Assembly (NCBI RefSeq): GCF_013001275.1
Contig: NZ_JABDMV010000046.1
Coordinates: forward strand, 1 to 39,287
From: Flaviramulus sp.
Lineage (GTDB): Bacteria; Bacteroidota; Bacteroidia; Flavobacteriales; Flavobacteriaceae
Direction: 5' to 3'
DNA length: 39,287 nucleotides
Below the pieces are notes generated by a model. That model ran no database searches and was not told the origin of the DNA. It worked only from the letters and a program-made list of their open reading frames with translations. The first letter of the stretch is position 1. Each line of letters begins with the position of its first letter. Shown piece after piece: positions 1 to 8,345 of the stretch. The position numbers were made by a program, and so were the translations under genes.

Positions 1-1677
1 GCATTATTTGGAGGAAGTTCTGATGATGTGGTTCAAGTAAAAAATAATTCTGTTTTAGAATTAAAATTAGACTTTCCTATAAAAGACTATGCAGGCAAAA
101 CAGTATTCTCTGATTATCCATTTTTAAATGAAAATAAAAAAAATGGACTATTTAATATTATCGATGCGATTAATTATGCGGCTATTGATGATAAAATAAA
201 AGGAATTTCAATTGATAATAGTTTTATTAATGCGGGAATATCGCAAACAAAGGCGTTGCGAGGATCTTTATTAAAGTTTAAAGAGTCAGGTAAATTTGTA
301 GTAGCCTATTCTGATATTTATACTCAAAAAGATTATTATTTAAGTTCGGTTGCCGATACAATTTTTTTAAACCCAGTTGGAATGATGGAATTTAAAGGAT
401 TGTATTCCGAGCAACTTTATTTTAAGTCATTCCAAGAAAAATCTGGACTTAAAATGGAAGTGGTAAGATTCGGAAAATATAAAAGTGCTGTTGAACCATT
501 TTTGCAAAATGAAATGAGCGATGAAAACAGAGAACAAATCTCAGGTTATCTCGAATCACTTTGGAAAGAAATAAAACAAGATATATCTAAAAGCCGCAAT
601 ATTCCTTTAGAAAGATTAAATATAATAGCTGATAGTCTATTAGCGCGTAGTCCTAAATTAGCACTAAATTCTCAATTAATAGACAAAATCTCATATTATG
701 ATGAGTATGTAAATGGGTTAAAACATGCCGTTAAAATAGACTCAAAAAATGAATTAAAATCGATTACCATTGAAGATTATGCAAAACATGTATCTACAAA
801 ATTACTGGCAAAGTATAATAAAAATAAAATTGCTGTAATTTATGCTGAGGGTGATATAATTTATGGCGAAGGTGACGAAAACAATGTGGGGCAAGTTTCA
901 ATGAACAGGTCTTTAAAAGATGCCAGAGAAGATGATAAAATAAAAGCAGTTGTATTGCGTATAAATTCACCTGGCGGTAGCGCCATAGCAAGTGAGCTAA
1001 TTTGGCGAGAAATTGAATTAACAAAAAAAGTAAAGCCGGTTATTGTATCGATGGGAGATTTTGCAGCGTCAGGAGGTTATTATATTGCTTGTAATGCTGA
1101 TAAAATTATTGCAGAACCAACAACTATTACAGGTAGTATAGGTGTTTATGGAATTTTGCCTAATGGGAAAGAACTAGCGGATAACATGGGTATTAATGCA
1201 GAACAGGTAAAAACTAATAAAAATGCGGTTTTGTATAGCTTTTTTGAGCCATTAAATGAGGAACAACGTGTATTTATAAAAGAAGGAATTATAGATATTT
1301 ATGAGTTGTTTACAAGTCGTGTAGCTACTGGAAGGGAAATGGAACAAGACGATGTGAAATCAATTGCTGAAGGACGTGTTTGGACCGGATCTGATGCCTT
1401 GAAAATTGGATTAGTTGATGAATTAGGCGGGTTAGATTTAGCGCTGCAACGAGCTGCTGAGGCGGCAGAAATTGAAGAATATAAAACGAAAGAATTTCCG
1501 GTGTTTAAAAAAGATTTAGATAAAATTCTTGAAGAATTTGGGTTGGTAAAAGCCAAAGAAACTATTTTAAAAGAAGAATTAGGAGAAGAAAATTATAATA
1601 TTCTAAAAAGAATTAAAGGCCTTTCTCAGAAAAAAGGTATTCAGTTATTATTTCCATACAACACGGAAATAAAATGA
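1..1677 (+). CDS. sppA: Signal peptide peptidase SppA, 67K type (5' truncated by window)
   Basis: This is a membrane-anchored serine protease that degrades cleaved signal peptides and other membrane-associated peptides. The frame is open back to base 1, so the N-terminal membrane anchor lies outside the window and the GTG at 28 is not a real start. Two peptidase S49 domains are visible. The N-terminal one carries the general-base lysine in the motif YKSAVEPF (Lys codon at 481-483). The C-terminal one carries the nucleophile in DFAASGGYY (Ser codon at 1069-1071), preceded by INSPGGSA. This split Lys/Ser dyad is the E. coli SppA arrangement. About 558 residues are present, so only a few tens of residues should be missing. 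The gene converges with the DoxX gene, and I see no clear terminator between them. The identification is firm; only the true start is unknown. Confidence 0.95.
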   Translation, partial: ALFGGSSDDVVQVKNNSVLELKLDFPIKDYAGKTVFSDYPFLNENKKNGLFNIIDAINYAAIDDKIKGISIDNSFINAGISQTKALRGSLLKFKESGKFVVAYSDIYTQKDYYLSSVADTIFLNPVGMMEFKGLYSEQLYFKSFQEKSGLKMEVVRFGKYKSAVEPFLQNEMSDENREQISGYLESLWKEIKQDISKSRNIPLERLNIIADSLLARSPKLALNSQLIDKISYYDEYVNGLKHAVKIDSKNELKSITIEDYAKHVSTKLLAKYNKNKIAVIYAEGDIIYGEGDENNVGQVSMNRSLKDAREDDKIKAVVLRINSPGGSAIASELIWREIELTKKVKPVIVSMGDFAASGGYYIACNADKIIAEPTTITGSIGVYGILPNGKELADNMGINAEQVKTNKNAVLYSFFEPLNEEQRVFIKEGIIDIYELFTSRVATGREMEQDDVKSIAEGRVWTGSDALKIGLVDELGGLDLALQRAAEAAEIEEYKTKEFPVFKKDLDKILEEFGLVKAKETILKEELGEENYNILKRIKGLSQKKGIQLLFPYNTEIK

Positions 1678-1736
1678 TGATTGAACGGCAAGCTTAAAAT
1701 TAAAAGGCCGATATCTCAAATTAGGATTCATTTTTA

Positions 1737-2159
1737 TTATTTCTGCATTTTAAAGTAATAGTCTAATGATCTTTTACCTGATCCATAAATCAAAAAAAAG
1801 ATACACACGAAAAGCGTAATTACTGCTAAAGTGAGGTTAGTTGTATTCATTTCCCCAACAAAATTAATAGCAATAGCACCAATAAGAATGGGTAATTGAG
1901 CAATAATTGTCCACCGTGTTAGTAAACCAAATGCTATTAAAGTGCCTCCAACAAAATGCGCGGGAGCTACATAATGAATTATAAGCATACCTCCAGCCAT
2001 ATTCTGGATAGGTTTAAATAACTCCATTAAAATTTCTGTATTAGATATAAAACTTATTCCTTTTATAAATAAGAATACGCCCAAAGCAATACGCAATAAA
2101 TCTAATGGGAAATAAGAGTGTTTATTTGCCCACTTATTAAGTGTTTTAATTGTTCCCAT
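1737..2159 (-). CDS. DoxX family membrane protein
   Basis: This is a small integral membrane protein with about four hydrophobic helices. It matches the DoxX-like family: RIALGVFLFIKGISF near the N-terminus, then a conserved HFVGGTLIAFGLLTRW segment. I prefer the ATG at 2159 (140 residues, MGTIKTLNKW). A longer frame to 2195 adds 12 residues that do not resemble the family start. DoxX proteins are poorly characterised; roles in quinone-linked redox or oxidative-stress complexes have been proposed for some members. It lies 57 bp downstream of the acyl-CoA carboxylase gene on the same strand and may be co-transcribed, although a functional link is not evident. The family call is good; the physiological role is unknown. 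Confidence 0.8.
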   Translation of the reverse strand: MGTIKTLNKWANKHSYFPLDLLRIALGVFLFIKGISFISNTEILMELFKPIQNMAGGMLIIHYVAPAHFVGGTLIAFGLLTRWTIIAQLPILIGAIAINFVGEMNTTNLTLAVITLFVCIFFLIYGSGKRSLDYYFKMQK

Positions 2160-2216
2160 GGCTAAAGTTGTTGGTTTGCAACCAATAAGATACAAAAAAT
2201 AAGGGATTATATAATA

Positions 2217-3845
2217 CTATACTTGTAAAATACCCATATTAAATTTCTTCTCAATAGGGGCGTGGTTTGCAGCTTCAATGCCCAGGCTAATCCAAGTTCT
2301 GGTGTCTAAAGGATCAATAATAGCATCCGTCCATATTCTTGCCGCTGCGTAGTATGGAGATACTTGGTTGTCATATCGATCTTTTATTTTATTGTATAGT
2401 TCTTCTTCTTTTTCTTTAGTAAATTTTTCACCTTGCTTTTCGAGTGATGCCTTTTCTATTTGCAACAATACTTTTGCTGCAGAATTCCCACTCATAACGG
2501 CAAGTTCCGCACTTGGCCATGCAACAATCAATCGTGGGTCGTATGCTTTTCCACACATGGCATAATTTCCTGCACCGTAACTATTCCCAATAATAATTGT
2601 AAACTTAGGTACCACTGAATTACTAACCGCATTTACCATTTTAGCACCATCTTTTATAATACCGCCATGTTCACTTTTACTCCCAACCATAAACCCGGTT
2701 ACATCCTGCAAAAACACTAAAGGAATTTTCTTTTGGTTACAATTAGCAATAAAACGTGTGGCTTTATCGGCGCTATCATTATAAATAACTCCACCAAATT
2801 GCATTTCACCTTTTTTGGTTTTAACTAATTTACGTTGGTTAGCAACAATTCCAATCGCCCAACCATCTATTCTGGCATAACACGTAATTATTGTTTTACC
2901 ATATCCTGCCTTATATTCATCAAATTCTGAATTATCAACTAATCGTTTAATAACTTCATACATATCATATTGATCGGCTCTTGATTTTGGTACGATACCA
3001 TAAATATCTTGTGGATTTTCTTTTGGTTTTATAGGAGTTTTTCGGCTAAAACCAGCTTTATCAAAATCCCCAATTTTATCTACAATATTCTTAATAGTAT
3101 TTAAAGCATCCTTATCATCTTTCGCTTTATAATCTATAACACCCGAAATTTCGCAGTGTGTTGTCGCGCCGCCTAAAGTTTCATTATCAATAGTTTCACC
3201 TATCGCGGCTTTAACAAGGTAACTCCCGGCAAGAAAAATACTTCCTGTTTTATCAACAATTAATGCTTCATCACTCATAATGGGCAAATAAGCACCTCCA
3301 GCAACACAGCTTCCCATTACAGCTGCTATTTGAGTAATTCCCATGCTACTCATAATCGCATTGTTTCTAAAAATACGTCCAAAATGTTCTTTGTCAGGAA
3401 AAATTTCATCTTGCATAGGCAGATATACACCGGCAGAGTCCACTAAGTAAATAATGGGAAGTTTATTTTCAATGGCTATTTCTTGAGCTCGTAAATTCTT
3501 TTTACCTGTAATAGGAAACCAAGCTCCAGCTTTTACCGTGGCATCATTTGCTACCAAAATACATTGTTTACCTTTTATATATCCTATTTTAACAACCACA
3601 CCACCAGAAGGGCATCCGCCATGAGATTCATACATATCTTCACCAGCAAACGCACCAATTTCAATCGATTTAGATTTTTCATCTAAAAGAAAATTTATGC
3701 GTTCTCGAGCCGTCATTTTTCCTTTAGAATGGTGTTTTTCAATGCGGCTTTTACCGCCACCTAATTTTACTTTTGTAAGGCGATTGGTAAGTTCTGAGAC
3801 TAAAAGTTTATTATGATCTTCGTTTTTATTGAAGTTAATGTCCAT
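2217..3845 (-). CDS. Acyl-CoA carboxylase beta subunit (methylcrotonyl/propionyl-CoA carboxylase type)
   Basis: This is the carboxyltransferase subunit of a biotin-dependent acyl-CoA carboxylase, which moves CO2 from carboxybiotin to an acyl-CoA. The crotonase-like halves are clear: an oxyanion segment around GSCVAGGAYLPIMSDEA in the first half and FLQDVTGFMVGS plus GNSYGAGNYAMCGKAY in the second. The GSIFLAGSYLVKAAIGE and LGGATTHCEISGVIDY stretches are closer to methylcrotonyl-CoA carboxylase beta (leucine breakdown) than to PccB. The ATG at 3845 gives 542 residues, typical for the family. The frame can be extended to a TTG at 3872, but the extra residues look non-coding. No alpha (biotin carboxylase) subunit is encoded nearby, so the partner must lie elsewhere. 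Substrate specificity cannot be settled from sequence alone. Confidence 0.9.
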   Translation of the reverse strand: MDINFNKNEDHNKLLVSELTNRLTKVKLGGGKSRIEKHHSKGKMTARERINFLLDEKSKSIEIGAFAGEDMYESHGGCPSGGVVVKIGYIKGKQCILVANDATVKAGAWFPITGKKNLRAQEIAIENKLPIIYLVDSAGVYLPMQDEIFPDKEHFGRIFRNNAIMSSMGITQIAAVMGSCVAGGAYLPIMSDEALIVDKTGSIFLAGSYLVKAAIGETIDNETLGGATTHCEISGVIDYKAKDDKDALNTIKNIVDKIGDFDKAGFSRKTPIKPKENPQDIYGIVPKSRADQYDMYEVIKRLVDNSEFDEYKAGYGKTIITCYARIDGWAIGIVANQRKLVKTKKGEMQFGGVIYNDSADKATRFIANCNQKKIPLVFLQDVTGFMVGSKSEHGGIIKDGAKMVNAVSNSVVPKFTIIIGNSYGAGNYAMCGKAYDPRLIVAWPSAELAVMSGNSAAKVLLQIEKASLEKQGEKFTKEKEEELYNKIKDRYDNQVSPYYAAARIWTDAIIDPLDTRTWISLGIEAANHAPIEKKFNMGILQV

Positions 3846-3930
3846 GAAAATTTTGTTTGTGCTAATGTACAAAAGTTTGAAAAATTTACGAGAGACTTGT
3901 TAATGAAATCATAAAATATATAACATGGAA

Positions 3931-3950
3931 TTAGTTTCCTTGGAAACTAA
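3931..3950. promoter_or_regulatory. Perfect palindrome, putative MarR operator
   Basis: Nine-base arms TTAGTTTCC and GGAAACTAA are separated by TT, an uninterrupted 20-bp inverted repeat. It overlaps the -33 TTG (3940-3942) of the promoter for the downstream operon, which itself encodes a MarR regulator. MarR dimers usually bind 16-20 bp palindromes at their own promoters and block RNA polymerase, so autorepression is a natural inference. The site is also 85 bp upstream of the divergent acyl-CoA carboxylase start and might affect that gene too. Confidence 0.7.
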
Positions 3951-3970
3951 ATATATTAATTATATCTTTG
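3940..3970 (+). promoter_or_regulatory. Bacteroidota-type promoter of the flavin reductase-MarR-pirin operon
   Basis: TTG at 3940-3942 and TATCTTTG at 3963-3970, spaced 20 bp apart, match the Bacteroidota sigma-factor consensus TTG-N~20-TAnnTTTG exactly. The first ATG of the operon is 22 bp downstream of the -7 box. Confidence 0.75.
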
Positions 3971-3992
3971 TACTATAAACAAATATATAAAT

Positions 3993-4523
3993 ATGACAAA
4001 TATTATAGCCTTTGCAGGATCGAATAGTAAAAAATCAATAAACAAGCAATTAGCAATTTATGCATCAAGTTTAGTTGATAATACAAACGTTACTGTACTT
4101 GATTTAAATGATTTTGAACTACCACTTTTTGGTGTTGATTATGAAAGAGAAGTTGGCATACCTGAAAACGCTCATAAGTTTTTACAACATATAAAATCAA
4201 CAGACGGTATTATTATCTCTTTAGCAGAACATAATGGTGCTTATTCAGCTGCATTCAAAAATTTATTAGACTGGTTGAGTAGAATAGAAGGGAAAACTTT
4301 TTTTGGAAAGCCTATGTTGCTTATGGCGGCATCGACCGGTGGTAGAGGAGGAGCTTCGGTATTAGCAATAGCAAAAGATAGATTTCCGAGGCATGATGCT
4401 AAAATAGTAACTGATTTTTCATTCCCATTATTTGAAACTAATTTTTCAGATGGAAAAATAATAAATGAAGAGTTAAATGAACAATTGAAAAAATCTGTTG
4501 ATCAATTTCATAATAACTTATAA
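3993..4523 (+). CDS. NADPH-dependent FMN reductase family oxidoreductase
   Basis: This is a flavodoxin-fold NAD(P)H:flavin or quinone reductase of 176 residues. The N-terminal strand and phosphate-binding loop (FAGSNSKKSINKQLA, residues 6-20) and the family motif EHNGAYSAAFKNLLDWLSR (about residues 79-97) are characteristic of the YieF/azoreductase-like group. It is the first gene of an operon with a 2-bp gap to the GNAT gene and with MarR and pirin genes downstream. Such reductases next to MarR regulators usually respond to quinones, electrophiles or phenolic compounds. The true substrate is not readable from sequence. It follows a well-formed promoter whose -33 element lies inside a palindrome, so expression is probably inducible. 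Confidence 0.88.
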   Translation: MTNIIAFAGSNSKKSINKQLAIYASSLVDNTNVTVLDLNDFELPLFGVDYEREVGIPENAHKFLQHIKSTDGIIISLAEHNGAYSAAFKNLLDWLSRIEGKTFFGKPMLLMAASTGGRGGASVLAIAKDRFPRHDAKIVTDFSFPLFETNFSDGKIINEELNEQLKKSVDQFHNNL

Positions 4524-4525
4524 AC

Positions 4526-4810
4526 ATGGAAGTTAAACATAAAGACATAGGTCAAAAAGGCTCTTTTTATATTGAATTAAAAGGAGATAAAGTGGCAGAA
4601 ATGACTTATTCGCTTGCTAAGCCAAATACTATAATAATAGACCACACAGAAGTTAGCGAAAGTTTGAAAGGGCAAGGTGTGGGATACAAATTAGTTGAAG
4701 AAGCGGTAAAGTATATGCGATTAAAAAAATTAAAAGTTATTCCGTTATGTCCTTTTGCAAACGCGGTTTTCAAAAAAAAGCGAAATGATTATGCAGATGT
4801 TTTAAAGTAA
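4526..4810 (+). CDS. Small GNAT-like N-acetyltransferase (COG2388/YjdJ type)
   Basis: This short protein of 94 residues is a minimal GNAT fold. The acetyl-CoA pyrophosphate-binding loop is visible as SLKGQGVGYKLVEEAV (about residues 49-64), followed by the KVIPLCPFANAVFKKK segment typical of the COG2388 family. The start is 2 bp after the flavin reductase stop, so translation is probably coupled. Members of this family are much smaller than regular GNAT enzymes, and their substrates are unknown in most cases. Its place in a MarR-controlled stress-type operon suggests a role in detoxification or repair, but this is inference. Confidence 0.82.
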   Translation: MEVKHKDIGQKGSFYIELKGDKVAEMTYSLAKPNTIIIDHTEVSESLKGQGVGYKLVEEAVKYMRLKKLKVIPLCPFANAVFKKKRNDYADVLK

Positions 4811-4820
4811 TTTATAGAAA

Positions 4821-5258
4821 ATGGGAAATATAAGTAATGATATTAAATCAAAATTTACCAATAATAGGATTAAGGCCTTATTAAATATTTTATATACTGC
4901 AAATTGGATTTCGAGTCACCAGAATGAGTTTTTTAAAAAATACGAAATTTCACCTCAGCAATATAACATACTTAGAATTTTAAGAGGTGCGGGAGAGCCT
5001 GTAAATGTTCAGGTAATAAAGGATCGAATGATAGAACGTTCTCCGAATGCCACAAGGTTAATGGACAAACTTTGCGCTAAAAACTATATAGAACGGTTGC
5101 CATGTAAAGATGACCGTCGGGTAGTTAAAATAGTTATTACAAAAAAAGGAAATGCATTATTAGAAAGTATTCCTATTAATTTTAATAAAGAATTATTAAA
5201 AAATTTAAGTGAAGAAGAGGCAGGACGATTAAGTAATCTTCTCGATAAAATGAGATAA
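4821..5258 (+). CDS. MarR family transcriptional regulator
   Basis: This 145-residue winged-helix repressor acts as a dimer. The MarR core is clear: a dimerisation helix, then QQYNILRILRGAG (helix 2-3), a recognition helix around ERSPNATRLMDKLCAKNYIERLP, and the wing with DDRRVVKIVITKKGNALLE. No cysteine lies in a position typical of the OhrR group, although two cysteines flank the wing (CAKNY and PCKDD) and could sense thiol-reactive agents. It is the third gene of the operon and probably binds the palindrome at 3931-3950. The effector ligand is unknown. Confidence 0.92.
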   Translation: MGNISNDIKSKFTNNRIKALLNILYTANWISSHQNEFFKKYEISPQQYNILRILRGAGEPVNVQVIKDRMIERSPNATRLMDKLCAKNYIERLPCKDDRRVVKIVITKKGNALLESIPINFNKELLKNLSEEEAGRLSNLLDKMR

Positions 5259-5281
5259 AAATAAAATAAAGTTAAATATTA

Positions 5282-6001
5282 ATGAAAACAGAAATTCATA
5301 AAGCGGAAGATAGAGGGTTTGCTAACCATGGTTGGTTACAAGCTAATCACTCGTTTAGTTTTGCTAATTATTTTGATAAAGAAAAAATACAGTTTGGGGC
5401 CTTACGTGTTTTAAACGATGATATTATCGCACCTAAAATGGGTTTCGGAACACATCCACATAATAACATGGAAATTATTACTATTCCATTAAGCGGTGTT
5501 TTAAAACATAAAGATTCAATGCATAACGAATGGCAGTCTATTTTGCCAGGTGAAGTACAAATAATGAGTGCGGGTACTGGAGTTCAACATTCTGAAATAA
5601 ATGGGTCTAATTCTGAACATTTAAGTTTGTTTCAAATATGGATTATTCCTAATAAAGAAAATGTAGAACCTCGTTATGATCAAAAATCATTCGAACTAAA
5701 TGATCGAAAAAATAAGCTTCAAACATTAGTAAGTTCAATAGATAATGGAATTAACGGAAGTTTAAAAATTCATCAAGATGCCGTAATTTCTAGAATAGAT
5801 TTAGATCAAGGCAAAACCTATGAATATCAATTAAAAAGTAAGAATCACGGTGTGTATGTTATGTCGATATTTGGAGATATATCAATAAACGATGAAAAGC
5901 TTAACAGTAGAGACGCTATTGGAGTTTCTGATACTGCTAAATTTAAAATTACAGCTGAAGAAGATTCAGGACTTTTATTTATCGAAGTCCCAATGATTTA
6001 A
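5282..6001 (+). CDS. Pirin family protein
   Basis: This bicupin protein of 239 residues matches the pirin/YhaK family. The N-terminal cupin holds the metal ligands: two His in HPHNN (about residues 59-61) and the His and Glu in VQHSEIN (about residues 102-108). Bacterial pirins have been reported as quercetin 2,3-dioxygenases, and others modulate metabolic enzymes. The C-terminal cupin is degenerate, as is usual. It is the last gene of the MarR operon, 23 bp after marR and directly before a strong terminator, so it is likely induced along with the flavin reductase. A redox or phenolic-compound role fits the neighbours, but the exact activity is inferred. Confidence 0.92.
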   Translation: MKTEIHKAEDRGFANHGWLQANHSFSFANYFDKEKIQFGALRVLNDDIIAPKMGFGTHPHNNMEIITIPLSGVLKHKDSMHNEWQSILPGEVQIMSAGTGVQHSEINGSNSEHLSLFQIWIIPNKENVEPRYDQKSFELNDRKNKLQTLVSSIDNGINGSLKIHQDAVISRIDLDQGKTYEYQLKSKNHGVYVMSIFGDISINDEKLNSRDAIGVSDTAKFKITAEEDSGLLFIEVPMI

Positions 6002-6021
6002 TATGTGATGGTAATAAAATT

Positions 6022-6049
6022 AAAAAGCATCCATAATTGGATGCTTTTT
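6022..6049 (+). terminator. Rho-independent terminator of the MarR/pirin operon
   Basis: A perfect 12-bp stem AAAAAGCATCCA / TGGATGCTTTTT with a 4-base loop TAAT, followed by a T run. It sits 20 bp after the pirin stop codon. Confidence 0.9.
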
Positions 6050-6106
6050 TTGTTTAAAAATCCGATATTTGTGTTTATACTAACTAAGAATTAATTAAGA
6101 AATATT

Positions 6107-6289
6107 ATGGCAATGAATAAAAACACAGTACTTGCTTGGGCAACAGTTTTAATGGTTATTATGGGCATCGTTTTAATTTTGATGGGCGCATACAGATATG
6201 ATGATGTTGCTGGCTGGGGTTTTGCAACCGTTGGTATTGGTTTTTTTGCAATAGCTTGGGTATTTAATGCATTAAAAGGCCGCGTTTAA
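6107..6289 (+). CDS. Small two-helix membrane protein upstream of EttA
   Basis: This 60-residue protein has two predicted transmembrane helices (about residues 9-27 and 34-54) joined by a short RYDDVAGWGF loop, and ends in a basic tail (KGRV). I recall a protein family annotated in flavobacterial genomes as 'CAL67264 family membrane protein' with this look and this position next to ettA, but cannot confirm it here. The stop is followed after a single base by the ettA ATG, so the two are almost certainly co-translated. No function is known. The tight pairing suggests that it either works with EttA or is expressed in proportion to it. Confidence 0.8.
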   Translation: MAMNKNTVLAWATVLMVIMGIVLILMGAYRYDDVAGWGFATVGIGFFAIAWVFNALKGRV

Positions 6290-6290
6290 A

Positions 6291-7982
6291 ATGAGTGATG
6301 ATAAAAAGGTAATCTTTTCAATGTCTGGTTTAACCAAGACGTTTCCAGGTGCCAATACACCTGTACTAAAAAATATTTATTTAAGTTTTTTTTACGGAGC
6401 TAAAATCGGAATTCTAGGTTTAAATGGTTCTGGTAAATCTACGTTGCTAAAAATTATAGCAGGTGTTGATAAAAACTATCAGGGTGATGTTACGTTTTTA
6501 CAAGACTATTCAGTTGGATTTTTAGAACAAGAGCCAAAACTTGATGATGATAAAACAGTATTGGAAGTAGTTAGAGAAGGTGCCGCAGAAACCGTTGCTA
6601 TTCTTGATGAGTACAATAAAATAAACGATATGTTTGGTTTGGAAGAAGTGTATTCTGATGCTGACAAAATGGAGAAACTGATGAATCGTCAGGCAGAACT
6701 TCAAGATCAAATTGATGCAGCCGGTGCTTGGGAACTTGATACCAAATTAGAAATTGCCATGGACGCTCTAAGAACTCCAGATGGTGATAAAAAAATAGGA
6801 GTGCTTTCGGGTGGAGAACGCCGTCGTGTGGCATTATGCCGTTTACTTCTGCAAGAACCAGATGTGTTGCTTTTAGATGAGCCAACCAACCATTTAGATG
6901 CAGAATCTGTACATTGGTTAGAGCACCATTTAGCACAATATAAAGGAACTGTTATTGCAGTTACCCACGATAGATATTTTTTAGATAACGTTGCTGGTTG
7001 GATTTTAGAATTAGATAGAGGTGAAGGTATTCCTTGGAAAGGGAATTACTCATCTTGGTTAGACCAAAAATCTAAACGAATGGCTCAAGAAAGTAAAGTA
7101 GCTTCAAAACGTCAAAAAACTTTAGAGCGAGAGTTAGAGTGGGTGCGCCAAGGAGCGAAAGGACGCCAAACAAAACAAAAAGCGCGTTTAAATAATTATG
7201 ATAAGCTAATGAGTCAAGACCAGAAGCAACTTGACGAAAAACTGGAAATTTATATTCCAAATGGACCTCGTTTAGGAACCAATGTTATTGAAGCAAAAGG
7301 TGTAAGCAAAGGCTATGATGATAAATTATTATATGAAGATTTAAACTTCAACTTACCACAAGCAGGAATAGTTGGTGTTATTGGCCCCAACGGAGCGGGT
7401 AAAACTACTATTTTTAGAATGATAATGGGAGAGGAATCGCCAAATAAAGGCGAGTTTATCGTTGGTGACACAGCCAAATTAGCGTATGTAGATCAAAAAC
7501 ATTCAAATATAGACCCCGAAAAATCAATCTGGCAAAATTTTAGTGATGAGCAAGAATTGGTGATGATGGGTGGAAGACAAGTTAATTCAAGAGCTTATTT
7601 AAGCCGATTTAATTTCAGTGGTAGTGAGCAAAACAAAAAGGTTAAACTACTTTCTGGTGGAGAACGAAATAGGTTACATTTAGCAATGACTCTCAAAGAG
7701 GAAGGAAATGTGTTGCTTTTGGATGAGCCTACGAACGATTTAGATGTGAATACTCTTCGAGCATTGGAAGAAGGTTTAGAAAACTTTGCAGGTTGTGCGG
7801 TTGTTATTAGTCACGACCGTTGGTTTTTAGATAGAATTTGTACACACATTTTAGCCTTTGAAGGAGATAGTCAAGTATATTTCTTCGAAGGTAGTTTTAG
7901 TGATTACGAAGAAAATAAAAAGAAACGTTTGGGTGGCGATCTAAATCCAAAACGAATAAAGTATAAAAAGTTGGTACGATAA
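6291..7982 (+). CDS. ettA: Energy-dependent translational throttle protein EttA (ABC-F ATPase)
   Basis: This is a cytoplasmic ABC-F protein with two ATPase domains and no membrane segment; it binds the ribosomal E site and gates entry to elongation according to the ADP/ATP ratio. Domain 1 has Walker A GLNGSGKST (residues 43-51), signature LSGGERRRVALC, and Walker B VLLLDEPTNHLD. Domain 2 has Walker A GPNGAGKTT (around residue 365), signature LSGGERNRLHLA and VLLLDEPTNDLD. Between them is the P-site tRNA interaction linker rich in Arg/Lys (KRQKTLERELEWVRQGAKGRQTK region). The arm insertion in domain 1 (residues 90-135) and the length of 563 residues fit EttA rather than Uup or an antibiotic-resistance ABC-F. 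It is preceded by a one-base gap from the small membrane protein gene and followed by a terminator. Confidence 0.95.
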   Translation: MSDDKKVIFSMSGLTKTFPGANTPVLKNIYLSFFYGAKIGILGLNGSGKSTLLKIIAGVDKNYQGDVTFLQDYSVGFLEQEPKLDDDKTVLEVVREGAAETVAILDEYNKINDMFGLEEVYSDADKMEKLMNRQAELQDQIDAAGAWELDTKLEIAMDALRTPDGDKKIGVLSGGERRRVALCRLLLQEPDVLLLDEPTNHLDAESVHWLEHHLAQYKGTVIAVTHDRYFLDNVAGWILELDRGEGIPWKGNYSSWLDQKSKRMAQESKVASKRQKTLERELEWVRQGAKGRQTKQKARLNNYDKLMSQDQKQLDEKLEIYIPNGPRLGTNVIEAKGVSKGYDDKLLYEDLNFNLPQAGIVGVIGPNGAGKTTIFRMIMGEESPNKGEFIVGDTAKLAYVDQKHSNIDPEKSIWQNFSDEQELVMMGGRQVNSRAYLSRFNFSGSEQNKKVKLLSGGERNRLHLAMTLKEEGNVLLLDEPTNDLDVNTLRALEEGLENFAGCAVVISHDRWFLDRICTHILAFEGDSQVYFFEGSFSDYEENKKKRLGGDLNPKRIKYKKLVR

Positions 7983-7992
7983 ATATTTAAAT

Positions 7993-8020
7993 AACGCTCA
8001 CTTTAATGTGGGCGTTTTTT
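7993..8020. terminator. Terminator after ettA, shared with the convergent small gene
   Basis: A 9-bp stem AACGCTCAC / GTGGGCGTT with one G-T pair and a 6-base loop, followed by six T. It overlaps the stop codon of the convergent gene, so it may act in both directions. Confidence 0.75.
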
Positions 8021-8270
8021 AATTGTCGCCGCCGTACATATGGCCTTCCGTAAAATCCTTATATTTTTTGTTTTCATCATCTTCATCCTCATTCTTATTA
8101 TTTAGTGCATCCAAGCGCTCATTTTCCTTTTTAAGTTTATAAGATTTTCTAACACCTAAAAGCAATAATACGGCAAAAAATACCACTACTATAGTAAGAA
8201 CAGTGACAATCTGTGAATGATTAATAAGAAAAATTCCTAAGTTAAATGAGGTAAGTTTAAAGAGTAGCAT
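8019..8270 (-). CDS. Small single-pass membrane protein, unknown function
   Basis: This 83-residue protein has one strongly hydrophobic helix (about residues 20-40, TVLTIVVVFFAVLLLLG) followed by a highly charged cytoplasmic-type tail (KSYKLKKENERLDALNNKNEDEDDENKK). The tail could form a short coiled coil. The start ATG at 8270 is followed by a clean reading frame ending inside the ettA terminator. I do not recognise a named family. The topology resembles small regulatory or scaffold membrane proteins. Coding status rests on length, composition and clear topology only. Confidence 0.6.
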   Translation of the reverse strand: MLLFKLTSFNLGIFLINHSQIVTVLTIVVVFFAVLLLLGVRKSYKLKKENERLDALNNKNEDEDDENKKYKDFTEGHMYGGDN

Positions 8271-8345
8271 ATCCTATGCAAATATTTGGTTTAATAGCGT
8301 ATCAAATATACTATAAATTCCTTAGTTATATAACAAGAATGATAT

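Noticed and set aside
1678-1736. Terminator between sppA and the DoxX gene
   Set aside because: No inverted repeat with adequate stem and T run was found in this 59-bp convergent gap.
3846-3872. TTG-initiated extension of the acyl-CoA carboxylase
   Set aside because: The ATG at 3845 gives a normal family start; the nine extra residues have no support.
6064-6071. GATATTTG as promoter -7 box for the small protein-ettA unit
   Set aside because: It lacks the first T of TAnnTTTG and has no well-placed TTG, so it is too weak to list.
6598-6936. 112-codon minus-strand open frame inside ettA
   Set aside because: Antisense to the first ATPase domain, with implausible protein composition.
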